NCBI GenBank assembly: GCA_018380195.1
Contig: JAGZUC010000042.1
Span: forward strand, 1-11,462
From: Collinsella sp.
GTDB lineage: Bacteria > Actinomycetota > Coriobacteriia > Coriobacteriales > Coriobacteriaceae
Direction: 5' to 3'
DNA length: 11,462 nucleotides
The position numbers and the translations under genes were made by a program. This document shows, in pieces, positions 1 to 7,500 of the stretch. Positions within the stretch are counted from its first letter, which is position 1, and every line of letters starts with the position of its first letter. The notes under the pieces were generated by a model. That model had not been told where the DNA came from. It did no database searches and worked only from the letters and a program-made list of their open reading frames with translations.

Positions 1-30
1 GCCCCTCTGGGGTTGCCTACCCGGATTCGC

Positions 31-72
31 GCCTCAGGACTCAGCGCAACGCGTTGCGCTGAGTCCTGAGGC
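31..72. repeat. 42-bp perfect palindrome upstream of PTS operon
   Basis: The two 21-base halves are exact reverse complements with no spacer; the centre reads CAACGCGTTG. No T-run follows on the plus strand, so it is a poor intrinsic terminator in that direction. It may end an upstream gene lying outside the window, or be a DNA-binding site 60-odd bases upstream of the PTS -10 box. A smaller hairpin, CCCC-TCT-GGGG, lies at 2-12, at the window edge. Confidence 0.85.
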
Positions 73-134
73 TGTTGCAATGAAAATGAGAATCAAGGGT
101 TTAAACAAATAATCCAACCTTTTGCGAATTTAGC

Positions 135-140
135 TATAAT
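135..140 (+). promoter_or_regulatory. Candidate -10 box of the PTS operon
   Basis: A perfect TATAAT lies 71 bases before the EIIAB start codon, in the only AT-rich stretch upstream of the operon. No good -35 hexamer sits 16-18 bases upstream, so the promoter may need an activator, or another start may be used; TATACT at 158-163 is a second, weaker -10 candidate. I saw no clear sigma-54 (-24/-12) element, although some mannose-family operons use one. Confidence 0.4.
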
Positions 141-210
141 TCCACAATCCAAACAGGTATACTCCTTTCATGTCGTGTAGGAAATACGTAGACAAAAAGG
201 AGGTTATGTG

Positions 211-1200
211 ATGGTAAGTATTGTTCTTGCTAGCCACGGGGACTTGGCAGCTGGAATCAAGCAGACGGGCTCGATGGTCTTTGGCGATCAGCCGTCTGTT
301 GCCGTGGTCTCGCTCGAGCCGAGCATGGGCCCCGACGACTTCCGTGCCAAGGTCGAGGAAGCAGTCGCTTCCTTCGAGGACCAGGAGCAGGTGCTCTTCC
401 TCGTTGATCTGTGGGGCGGCACGCCGTTCAACCAGATCAGCGGGCTCATCGAGGGCCACGATTCCTGGGCTATCGTCACCGGTGTCAACCTGCCTATGCT
501 CATCGAGGCATATTCGCAGCGCTTTGACGCAAAGAACACTGCACATGCGATCGCAAAACATCTCGTGACTGAGGCTAAGGCTGGCGTGCGCGTCAAGCCC
601 GAGTCTCTGGAGCCCGAGGAGAAGAAGCCGGCTGCGGCCGCCGCTGCTCCTGCAGGCGCCATCCCTCCGGGAACGGTCATCGGCGACGGGCACATCAAGA
701 TCGCCCACGTCCGTATCGACACCCGTCTGCTTCATGGTCAGGTGGCCACCACGTGGACCAAGCAGATCAACCCCAACCGCATCATCGTGGTTTCCGACGG
801 CGTTGCTCACGACGAGCTCCGCAAGACCATGATCGAGCAGGCTGCCCCTCCGGGAGTCCATGCCAACGTCGTGCCCATCAAGAAGATGGCCGAGGTCGTC
901 AAGGACACGCGCTTTGGTGACACCAAGGCCATGCTGCTCTTCGAGAACCCGCAGGATCTGCTCAAGGCCATCGAGGCCGGCGTCGACATCAAGGAAGTCA
1001 ACATCGGTTCCATGGCTCACTCCAAGGGCAAGGTCGTCGTCACCAACGCCGTCGCTATGGGCGATGACGACGTTAAGACTCTCGAGGCCCTCAAGGCTAA
1101 GGGCGTCAAGTTCGAGGTCCGCAAGGTTCCTTCGGATTCCTCCGAGGATCTCGACGCCATGTTGAAGAAAGCTAAGGCCGAACTGGCCGCTCAAGCATAG
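211..1200 (+). CDS. manX: Mannose-family PTS enzyme IIAB (fused EIIA-EIIB)
   Basis: This cytoplasmic phosphotransfer subunit takes phosphate from HPr on its EIIA domain, passes it to its EIIB domain, and from there to the sugar bound by EIIC/EIID. Residues 1-125 are EIIA, with the phosphorylatable His9 in ASHG and the LVDLWGGTPFN segment. An Ala/Pro/Glu-rich linker covers about 130-155. EIIB fills 160-329, with active His175 in RLLHGQVATTW, then IIVVSDGVA and VRKVPSD. Length and layout match E. coli ManX (His10 and His175). The start is ATG 211, with AAAGGAGG at 196-203; an in-frame GTG at 208 is too close to that site. It is the first gene of a three-gene transport operon. The sugar is uncertain: the family takes mannose, glucose, glucosamine, fructose or sorbose. 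Confidence 0.95.
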   Translation: MVSIVLASHGDLAAGIKQTGSMVFGDQPSVAVVSLEPSMGPDDFRAKVEEAVASFEDQEQVLFLVDLWGGTPFNQISGLIEGHDSWAIVTGVNLPMLIEAYSQRFDAKNTAHAIAKHLVTEAKAGVRVKPESLEPEEKKPAAAAAAPAGAIPPGTVIGDGHIKIAHVRIDTRLLHGQVATTWTKQINPNRIIVVSDGVAHDELRKTMIEQAAPPGVHANVVPIKKMAEVVKDTRFGDTKAMLLFENPQDLLKAIEAGVDIKEVNIGSMAHSKGKVVVTNAVAMGDDDVKTLEALKAKGVKFEVRKVPSDSSEDLDAMLKKAKAELAAQA

Positions 1201-1218
1201 TAAAGGAGGGTCCGATAC

Positions 1219-2037
1219 ATGTCTGCAATCACTATTCTGCTTGTTGCGATTGTCGCGTTGCTTGCCGGTATGGAAGGCATTCTGGATGAGTTCCAGTTCC
1301 ATCAGCCGCTCGTGGCATGCACGCTTATCGGTCTCGTAACCGGTCACCTTCAGGAGGGCATCCTCCTGGGCGGTTCGCTCCAGATGATGGCCCTTGGCTG
1401 GGCTAACGTCGGCGCCGCCGTCGCGCCTGACGCCGCCCTGGCCTCGGTCGCTTCTTCGATCATCATGGTGCTCGCCCTCAACGGTGGCGCCACCGATTCG
1501 GCCAAGGCCGTTACCGCCGCTATCGCCGTCGCCGTGCCTCTGTCGGTCGCTGGTCTGTTCCTGACCATGATCTGCCGTACCCTGGCTACCGCTATCGCTC
1601 ACGCCATGGACGGTTGCGCCGAGAAGGGCGACTTCGCCGGCATCGAGCGCTGGCAGTACGCTGCTATCCTCATGCAGGGTCTTCGTATCGCCATCCCGGC
1701 AGTGCTTCTGTGCATCATCCCGGCCGAGGCTGTTACCAACGCGCTTAACGCTATGCCCGACTGGCTGTCCGGCGGCATGGCTGTCGGCGGCGGCATGGTC
1801 GCTTCCGTCGGTTACGCCATGGTCATCAACATGATGGCCACCAAGGAGACCTGGCCGTTCTTCATCCTCGGCTTTGTCCTTGCTGCCATCCCTCAGCTCA
1901 CGCTGATCGCCCTTGGCCTCATCGGCATCTCCCTTGCCCTCATCTACCTTGGCCTTAAGGATCTGGCCAAGCAGGGTGGCGGCATGGGCGGTGGCTCCGG
2001 CGACCCGCTCGGCGACATTCTGAACGATTACGAGTAG
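1219..2037 (+). CDS. manY: Mannose-family PTS enzyme IIC (membrane permease)
   Basis: A 272-residue integral membrane subunit that, with EIID, forms the sugar channel. It has the family's N-terminal hydrophobic helix (ITILLVAIVALLAG), the GLVTGHLQEGILLGGSLQMMALGWANVGAAVAPDAA region typical of EIIC (here quoted only in part: GHLQEGILLGG, QMMALGW), and several further hydrophobic helices up to about residue 250. The C-terminus is a Gly-rich tail ending NDYE. An AAAGGAGGG ribosome site lies about 10 bases before ATG 1219, and only 18 bases separate it from the EIIAB stop, so the two are surely cotranscribed. Equivalent to ManY of E. coli or ManM of lactic acid bacteria. Confidence 0.95.
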   Translation: MSAITILLVAIVALLAGMEGILDEFQFHQPLVACTLIGLVTGHLQEGILLGGSLQMMALGWANVGAAVAPDAALASVASSIIMVLALNGGATDSAKAVTAAIAVAVPLSVAGLFLTMICRTLATAIAHAMDGCAEKGDFAGIERWQYAAILMQGLRIAIPAVLLCIIPAEAVTNALNAMPDWLSGGMAVGGGMVASVGYAMVINMMATKETWPFFILGFVLAAIPQLTLIALGLIGISLALIYLGLKDLAKQGGGMGGGSGDPLGDILNDYE

Positions 2038-2053
2038 GAGGGGAGTGATACAT

Positions 2054-2974
2054 ATGGCAGAGAACAAGATTCAGCTCACCAAGGCTGACCGCAAGAAGGT
2101 TTGCTTCCGTCATCAGTTCCTTCAGGGCTCGTGGAACTACGAGCGTATGCAGAACGGCGGCTGGTGCTTCGCAATGATCCCTGCGATCAAGAAGCTCTAC
2201 ACCAGCAAGGATGACCAGATTGCCGCTCTTAAGCGCCACCTGGAGTTCTATAACACCCACCCTTATGTTTCCGCCCCCGTCATTGGCGTTACCCTCGCTC
2301 TCGAGGAGGAGCGCGCCAACGGTGCTCCGATTGACGACGTCGCCATTCAGGGCGTCAAGGTCGGTATGATGGGCCCGCTCGCCGGCGTCGGCGACCCCGC
2401 CTTCTGGTTCACCCTTCGCCCGATTCTGGGCGCTCTGGGCGCTTCCCTGGCCCTGTCCGGCAGCATCGCCGGTCCGCTGCTGTTCTTCTTCGCGTGGAAC
2501 ATCATCCGTTACGCCTTCCTGTGGTACACGCAGGAGTTTGGCTACAAGGTCGGCTCCTCCATCGCCAAGGACCTCTCCGGCGGTCTGATGGGCAAGGTCA
2601 CCGAGGGTGCTTCCATCCTGGGTATGTTCATCATCGGCGCCCTGGTCGAGCGCTGGGTGTCCATCTCCTTCACCCCGGTCGTCTCCAAGGTCACGCAGTC
2701 TGCTGGCGCCTTTATCGACTGGGCTAACCTGCCCTCCGGTTCTGAGGGTGTCAAGGAAGCACTGACGATGTATAACTCCATCGGTGCTAACGCCCTTGAT
2801 CAGGTGAAGGTCACCACGCTTCAGGCCAACCTCGATCAGCTCATCCCCGGCCTTGCCGCCGTGTGCCTGACCCTGCTGGTCTGCAAGCTCCTCAAGAAGA
2901 AGGTCAGCCCGATCGTCATCATCCTGGCTCTCTTCGCCATCGGCATCATCGGTCGCGTCTGCGGCTTCATGTAA
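2054..2974 (+). CDS. manZ: Mannose-family PTS enzyme IID (membrane subunit)
   Basis: The EIID partner of the EIIC permease, 306 residues. Family hallmarks seen are an N-terminal cytoplasmic segment with FLQGSWNYERMQNGGW, the HPYVSAPVIGVTLALEE block, the conserved GPLAGVGDPAFW motif near residue 115, and hydrophobic helices at about 130-165, 185-205 and two at the C-terminus (260-305). ATG 2054 is chosen because GAGGGGAG at 2038-2045 gives normal spacing; a GTG at 2045 lies inside that site. It starts 17 bases after the EIIC stop. After its stop comes a 120-bp gap with a hairpin and a probable new promoter, so the transport operon proper may end here. Called ManN in lactic acid bacteria. Confidence 0.95.
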   Translation: MAENKIQLTKADRKKVCFRHQFLQGSWNYERMQNGGWCFAMIPAIKKLYTSKDDQIAALKRHLEFYNTHPYVSAPVIGVTLALEEERANGAPIDDVAIQGVKVGMMGPLAGVGDPAFWFTLRPILGALGASLALSGSIAGPLLFFFAWNIIRYAFLWYTQEFGYKVGSSIAKDLSGGLMGKVTEGASILGMFIIGALVERWVSISFTPVVSKVTQSAGAFIDWANLPSGSEGVKEALTMYNSIGANALDQVKVTTLQANLDQLIPGLAAVCLTLLVCKLLKKKVSPIVIILALFAIGIIGRVCGFM

Positions 2975-3024
2975 GCACGTTTCGGCTTAAGACCGAGAAT
3001 TGCTAGGCAAGGGCTTTTGAGCCA

Positions 3025-3054
3025 TTGAAACGGACCGCACCCGGTGGGTACACT
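3025..3054 (+). promoter_or_regulatory. Candidate promoter of the manO gene
   Basis: TTGAAA (3025-3030) and TACACT (3049-3054) are separated by 18 bases, a good sigma-70 layout. Predicted transcription start is near 3061, about 35 bases before the manO start codon. The left arm of a 9-bp inverted repeat fills the start of the spacer and the right arm straddles the predicted start. Confidence 0.5.
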
Positions 3055-3077
3055 GGATGCGGTCCGATTGTTTTATT
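3031..3077 (+). terminator. Hairpin with T-rich tail between manZ and manO
   Basis: CGGACCGCA (3031-3039) pairs perfectly with TGCGGTCCG (3058-3066) around an 18-base loop, then ATTGTTTTATTT follows. In readthrough RNA from manZ this can act as an intrinsic terminator or attenuator. RNA started at the promoter nested in it would lack the left arm and escape termination. The same repeat could instead be an operator. Confidence 0.5.
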
Positions 3078-3094
3078 TGGAGGGCGAGGCGCGC

Positions 3095-3493
3095 ATGGCG
3101 CAATCTCAGAACAGCACGGTCGATCTGGCAACGCCGGCAACCTGCCTGATGGGGCTTACCAGCCACGGTAACGTGATGGTGGGCAATAAGGCGTTCGAGT
3201 ATTACAACGAGCGCAATCCCGAGGATTATATTCAAATCCCGTGGGACGAGGTCGACTATATCGCCGCCGAGGTTTTGCGCGGCACCAAGAAGATCACGCG
3301 TTTTGCCATCTTCACCAAGGACAACGGGCACTTTACGTTTTCGACGCGCGACGACAAAGAGACGCTGCGCGCTGTGCGCAAGTACGTGGACGAGGATAGA
3401 CTCGTGCGTTCGCCCGACTTTATCGACGTAACGACCAAGGGCGCCAAGAGCATCCCCTCCGTCATCAAAAACCTCTTCCACAAAGGCAACTAG
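3095..3493 (+). CDS. manO: ManO / DUF956 family protein
   Basis: A 132-residue cytoplasmic protein of the DUF956 family, which is found almost only beside mannose-family PTS genes and is named ManO in lactic acid bacteria. A regulatory or accessory role in that PTS is presumed; the biochemical function is not established as far as I know. Visible family features are MAQSQN at the N-terminus, LTSHGNVMVGNKAFEYYN, the IQIPWDEVDYIAAEV block, RFAIFTKDNGHFTFS, and LRAVRKYV near residue 90. ATG 3095 matches the family N-terminus; GGAGG at 3079-3083 is 11 bases upstream, a little far. An in-frame ATG at 3044 lies inside the upstream hairpin and is unlikely. No signal peptide or membrane segment is seen. 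Confidence 0.9.
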   Translation: MAQSQNSTVDLATPATCLMGLTSHGNVMVGNKAFEYYNERNPEDYIQIPWDEVDYIAAEVLRGTKKITRFAIFTKDNGHFTFSTRDDKETLRAVRKYVDEDRLVRSPDFIDVTTKGAKSIPSVIKNLFHKGN

Positions 3494-3501
3494 CTCTTCA
3501 C

Positions 3502-3570
3502 AAGTTGCGGTGAAATAGTTCCTAAATACGGCTTTAGATGCTTCAGACAGGAACTATTCCACCGCAACTT
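3502..3570. repeat. Long inverted repeat between manO and tRNA-Arg
   Basis: Two 22-base arms (3502-3523 and 3549-3570) match as reverse complements at 21 of 22 positions, around a 25-base loop. CTTC (3496-3499) and GAAG (3572-3575) can extend the stem. It starts 9 bases after the manO stop codon and has no T-run, so it may be a dispersed palindromic (REP-like) element or an RNA-stabilising hairpin rather than a classical terminator. Confidence 0.8.
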
Positions 3571-3609
3571 CGAAGTCTAGTCATGCGACGTATTGCGATG
3601 CAGTAAATC

Positions 3610-3618
3610 TGCTACACT
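3610..3618 (+). promoter_or_regulatory. Extended -10 promoter of tRNA-Arg
   Basis: TGCTACACT is an extended -10 element ending 10 bases before the mature tRNA. TTGCGA at 3593-3598 is a possible -35, but the 14-base spacer is short, so the extended -10 probably does most of the work. Confidence 0.45.
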
Positions 3619-3628
3619 AGTACAACAT

Positions 3629-3704
3629 GCCTCCGTAGCTCAGGGGATAGAGCACCGCTCTCCTAAAGCGGGTGTCGACGGTTCGAATCCGCCCGGGGGC
3701 ACCA
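3629..3704 (+). tRNA. tRNA-Arg (anticodon CCT)
   Basis: The 76-base sequence folds as a standard cloverleaf. The acceptor stem is GCCTCCG/CGGGGGC with one T-G pair, the D arm is GCTC/GAGC, the anticodon stem is CCGCT/AGCGG with loop CTCCTAA (anticodon CCT at 3662-3664, reading AGG), and the T loop is TTCGAAT. The T stem GACGG/CCGCC has one A-C mismatch. CCA is encoded at 3702-3704. It reads the AGG arginine codon. tRNA genes are common integration sites, and accessory-looking DNA starts just downstream. Confidence 0.97.
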
Positions 3705-3713
3705 GAAAAATCG

Positions 3714-3744
3714 CAGGTCAGGAGTTATTTTTGCTTCTGGCCTG
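3714..3744 (+). terminator. Probable terminator hairpin after tRNA-Arg
   Basis: CAGGTCAGGAG pairs with CTTCTGGCCTG (11 pairs, two of them G-T) around a 9-base T-rich loop, and a TTCTGGTTTTGGG stretch follows. It starts 10 bases after the tRNA CCA end. Confidence 0.5.
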
Positions 3745-3836
3745 TTCTGGTTTTGGGACTAAGAATCGCTTTCGTTTGTAAATCTGGTAAGTAAATATTA
3801 TGGCTTTCCGAGTTTTCCACCGAAAACAGGAAATCA

Positions 3837-3998
3837 CCATTTTGGGGATAAAAGTTTTCAACACCTGTTAGCCGGTTCCATTTTGGTGAAGCGCCTCCCT
3901 CTTTTGGGTAAAAAATTTCACCATTTTGATGATTCGGTAGCTTTGAATTCTTTGATAAAAAGCCTGCTCAGAAGCTTGTGCCATACCCATTTTGGTGA
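3837..3998. repeat. Four spaced copies of a CCATTTTGGTGA-like motif
   Basis: Copies start at 3837 (CCATTTTGGGGA), 3878 (CCATTTTGGTGA), 3921 (CCATTTTGATGA) and 3987 (CCATTTTGGTGA), so starts are 41, 43 and 66 bases apart. Including flanks, the fullest form TTCACC-ATTTT-GGTGAA is itself an inverted repeat, as expected of a protein-binding site. They lie in the 444-bp gene-free stretch 3705-4148, which otherwise holds the tRNA terminator, a GTTTTC-CACC-GAAAAC hairpin at 3812-3827 and the XRE gene terminator. They may be operators or replication iterons; no rep gene is in the window. Confidence 0.6.
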
Positions 3999-4021
3999 TC
4001 CCAATTAATAGAGAAATAGAT

Positions 4022-4052
4022 TGTAAAGAAATAGGGACGGCAATGCCGTCCC
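4022..4052 (-). terminator. Intrinsic terminator of the XRE gene (minus strand)
   Basis: Read on the minus strand, GGGACGGC-ATT-GCCGTCCC (4052 to 4034) forms an 8-bp stem with a 3-base loop, followed by TATTTCTTTACAA. It lies about 100 bases beyond the XRE stop codon. The bases between are GC-rich and low in complexity, with GATTGATA twice (4116 and 4139 region); I see no gene there. Confidence 0.65.
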
Positions 4053-4148
4053 CTTCGCTCGCGGAGCTCGCTGCGCGGCCACGTGCCGTGTCCTTGCCGC
4101 CGGCTACGCCGTCGATTGATACGCTCACTGCGTTCGCTGATTGATAGA

Positions 4149-4397
4149 CTAATCCGTTTTATCGCTGACACCGGTCATAAGCGCAGCAATTGACATGTTG
4201 AATCCATTGGCAATTTTACAGAGATTGGAAAGACTGACATTTCTTCGTCCGACCTCTATCGAGGCGTAGTAAGACCTGTCCATGTCGATGCGATTCGCAA
4301 ATTGCTCTTGTGAGTAACCAGACTTTGATCTGAGTTCTTTGCAGCGTAGACCAAAGGATCGTTGTAGCGGCGAGATATCCATGACAAAAAGAGTCAT
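4149..4397 (-). CDS. XRE/Cro-family small HTH repressor
   Basis: An 82-residue DNA-binding protein consisting almost only of a helix-turn-helix domain. Residues 16-72 are the HTH_3 fold: FGLRCKELRSKSGYSQEQFA, then recognition region IDMDRSYYASIEVGRRNVSL, then the LCKIANGFNMSIAAL helices. It is divergent from the surface protein gene, and its promoter lies inside a 12-bp dyad shared with that gene, so autorepression and control of the surface protein are likely. The predicted transcription start is only about 3 bases before ATG 4397, so the mRNA may be nearly leaderless. ATG 4382 (MDISP) is an alternative start, also without a Shine-Dalgarno site. The bases 4381-4397 form an ATGAC/GTCAT hairpin holding both start codons. 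Confidence 0.88.
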   Translation of the reverse strand: MTLFVMDISPLQRSFGLRCKELRSKSGYSQEQFANRIDMDRSYYASIEVGRRNVSLSNLCKIANGFNMSIAALMTGVSDKTD

Positions 4398-4438
4398 GGA
4401 TTGTTGTATTTATGCCAACGGACTATATACAACAATCC
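4398..4438. promoter_or_regulatory. Perfect 12-bp dyad operator over two face-to-face promoters
   Basis: GGATTGTTGTAT (4398-4409) and ATACAACAATCC (4427-4438) are exact reverse complements, 17 bases apart. The plus promoter is TTGTTG (4401-4406), 17-base spacer, TATATA (4424-4429), reading towards the surface protein gene. The minus promoter is TTGTTG (4435-4430), 17-base spacer, TAAATA (4412-4407), reading towards the XRE gene. Each -35 box lies in one arm of the dyad. The XRE protein is the obvious candidate to bind here; this is inferred from position. Confidence 0.75.
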
Positions 4439-4519
4439 CAGTTAAGGCGCATAATTATCTTTATTGGAAAGCACTCTGATGCCCAGTCGGATATGGCACG
4501 GAAAAGGAATGGAATAGCA

Positions 4520-7500
4520 ATGACTCAGGGAAAGCATTTCGCTGCCGGTGGCGATCACTTCGCCGCACTGCCAAGCAAAAAGATTCACGCCCCGAAGGGG
4601 ATCGCACGTCTGACCGTCACCGCGGCAACCATGGCCGCCATGACCGGATCGAGCCTCATCTCGCCGTTCGCGGCATTCGCCCAGACCGGTGACGGGGGCA
4701 CACAGCATCCCGCCGTGATGTCGCCGATCGCCGCCCATGCCGGCGCGGCATCCGGTACCGGCGCGAAATCCGCCGCACAGACCATCGCGGACCTGCAGAA
4801 GGCGGTCGACAAGGCGAAGGCGAAGGAGGACGCCGCCAAGGCATCCTACGACGAGGCCGCCGGTTCCTACAACGAGGCTGTTTCCGCCCGCGACCAGGCC
4901 AAGGCATCATATGATTCGGTGGTCAGCGCCGGCACGGCAGCCGACCGTGCGGCGATGGACGAGTACGCCCGCCAGGTCGCAGAGGGCAAGGACGCCGCCG
5001 ATGCCGCCGGCAAGGACCTCGAGCAGGCGAAGGCGGGTCTTGCAGACGCCAAGGCGGATGCATCCAAGAAGGACGAGACATACCAGTCCGTCCTCAAGGC
5101 GGCCCTGGACGCCAAGGACGCCCTCGATAAAGCCAAGGCCGATGCCGCAGGTGCCACCCCGGAGGCAATCAGTGCCGCCGAGCAGGCCGTGAGCGACGCC
5201 CAGGATGCCGTGAGCAAGGCGCAGACCGAGCTCGACCGCGCCAACGCGACGCTTGCCGATGCCCAGTCCAAGCTGGTCGCGGCCCAGTCTGCAAAGGATT
5301 CCGCAGATACCGTCCTCGCCGCAGCCCAGCAGAACAAGGACACGGCGGATGCGAAGGCCGCAGCCGCCAGCGCCGCCTACGAGCAGGCGAAAGCCGACCT
5401 CGCCGCAGCGGAGGCCGGTGCCAGCGGTCCTGAGTACGATGCGGCAAAGCAGAAGGTCGCGGACGCAGAGGCAGCCCTCGCCGCCGCACGAGCGGTGCAG
5501 TCCCAGTGCGAGTCCGAGCTCAAGCAGGCACAGTCCGCTGCGGCAACGGCACAGACCGATCTGAATGACGCCCAGGCGTCCCTCGCCGCGAAGCAACAGG
5601 TCGCACTCGATGCCTCGTCCGGCGTGAATGACGCCCAATCCGCACTCGATGCCGCAAATTCCGACCTCGATGCGGCCAAGCAGGCGAACTCCGATGCCAT
5701 CGCCAAGCTGGATGCCGCGAAGCAGGCCGTCAAGGACGCCGAGTCCGCAAAGGCAGCCGCCGACGAAGAGCTCGCGAACGCCAAAACCGCAAAGGATACC
5801 GCTGACGCGGCCGTGACCGCAGCCCAGCAGAAGGTCGACGAGGCACAGGCGAAACTCGACTCCGCCGACGCGCAGCTCAAGCAGGGAGCCATCGGCTTCT
5901 TCCGCGCTATGGGTGCCGATGATGCTGCGGGCATCATCCTGAATGCAAAGTACGCCAGCTATACCGAGGTGGGCAACGAGAAGGACGCCACCTCCCTCAC
6001 CAACATGATCGACGCGATCAAGTGGATGAGGTCCGTCAACGACTACCGCAAGAGCGTCGGCCTCCCCGAGCTACAGGTCACCTATAAGCTCATCGCGGCT
6101 GGCATCTCCAACGCTAACTATTCCGATACCGTGATCGCGCACTCCCAACAGTTCAACGGTACCGGTGACAGCCTCGCATGGAACTATGGAACTGATCCGA
6201 TCAGGCAGTGGGTTGACCAAGAGAAGGTGTATTTCGACCAAGCGGTGGAAGCGCTCTACGGTGTCACCGGGCTTACCGGAAAGGACGCCTACGATTTCTA
6301 TTTCGAGAAGGGCGGCTATTACAACAACCCTATCGATGCGTATATCGCCGAGAACTTCGGAAAATCTGATCCCTATGCGAGCGTCGGCCACTACATCCAT
6401 GTCATAACCCCCACCCTCGGCGCTATGGGGTTCGGGGTTTGCAGCAAGGGAACCATGTACGGCTGGAAAACGGATAGCTTCACCGCCTCGTGGTCCGATT
6501 CGTCAAAGTCGCCCTGGAACACAGACCCCATCTCCGTCGACGAGTACGAGCAGAATCTGACCTCATACATCGACAGTCTCAAGAACGCCAAGAGCGCACT
6601 CGACGCGGCCAAGGCCGACCTCGCATCCAAACAGCGGGCAGCCGCCGGCGCCGCCGCAGCCGTCAGGCAGAAGCAGGTCGCAGCGGATTCCGCACAGGCA
6701 GGTGTCGATGCCGCGAAGCAGGGTGTCGATGAGGCGCAGGAGACCGTAAACGCGACAGGGCGCGATATCGCCGCCAAGCAGCAGGGCGTCACGGATGCCC
6801 AGACCGAGCTGGATGCGGCGAAATCGAACCTCGAAGCCGCCAACGCGGCAGTCGTTACGGCAAAGTCGACCGTCCAGCAGAAGCAGGTTGCCTTTGATGC
6901 CGCCAACGCAGCCGTAACGACCGCACAATCCAAGCTGGATTCCGCCAAGACGGACACCGCTGCCAAGCAGCAGGGCGTCACGGATGCGAACGCCGACCTC
7001 GCGAAGTTCTTCCAGGACGTCGCCGACGCCAAGAAGGCGCTCGATACCGCAAAGAGCGCCTATGATGCGGAGGCAGCCGAGCAGACCGAGAAGGCAACCG
7101 TCCTCGCCGCCGCCAAGCAAAAGGCGGACGGCACCGCAAGCGCCCTCGCGGATGCCCAGCGTGCGACCGATGCGGCAAAGGCCGAGGTCACCGCCGCCGG
7201 CACCAAGCTCACCGGCTCCAAGTCCGATCTCGAGGGTGCCCAGTCGAACCTCGACCTCCTCACCGGTCTGGCCGCGAAGCTCACCGAGGCACAGCAGCGC
7301 GAGCAGGATGCCGCAAAGGCCGTCAAGGACTCCAAGGCCGCCTTCGATACCGCAAAGGCTGATGTCATCGCAGCCGAGTCCCTGGTCTCCGCAGCCGAGC
7401 AGGCGAAGGCGCAGGCAGACGCAAAGCTGGCGAAGCTGAACTCCATCGATGCCGGCGCGGCGCTTGTTTCCGGCCATGACGCGAACGCGGATGACACCCT

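Noticed and set aside
130..2067. A 645-codon open frame on the minus strand across the PTS genes
   Set aside because: It is antisense to three clearly recognised PTS genes; its Asp/His/Gly-rich translation is the usual mirror of GC-rich coding DNA and shows no domain.
3689..3704. Search for a direct repeat of the tRNA 3' end as an attachment site
   Set aside because: I found no second copy of the tRNA 3' end in the window, so no att site is reported.
3593..3781. Short open frame running through the tRNA gene
   Set aside because: It is wholly explained by the tRNA and its flanks.
3837..3998. CRISPR array
   Set aside because: The repeats are short, degenerate and unevenly spaced, and no cas gene is present.
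3868..4171. Two minus-strand open frames left of the XRE gene
   Set aside because: They read through the XRE terminator and the low-complexity GC-rich stretch, with no ribosome site or recognisable product.
4412..4519. Extending the surface protein to ATG 4412 or ATG 4493
   Set aside because: ATG 4412 lies between the -35 and -10 boxes of its own promoter and cannot be in the mRNA. ATG 4493 lacks a good ribosome site, though it is not excluded.
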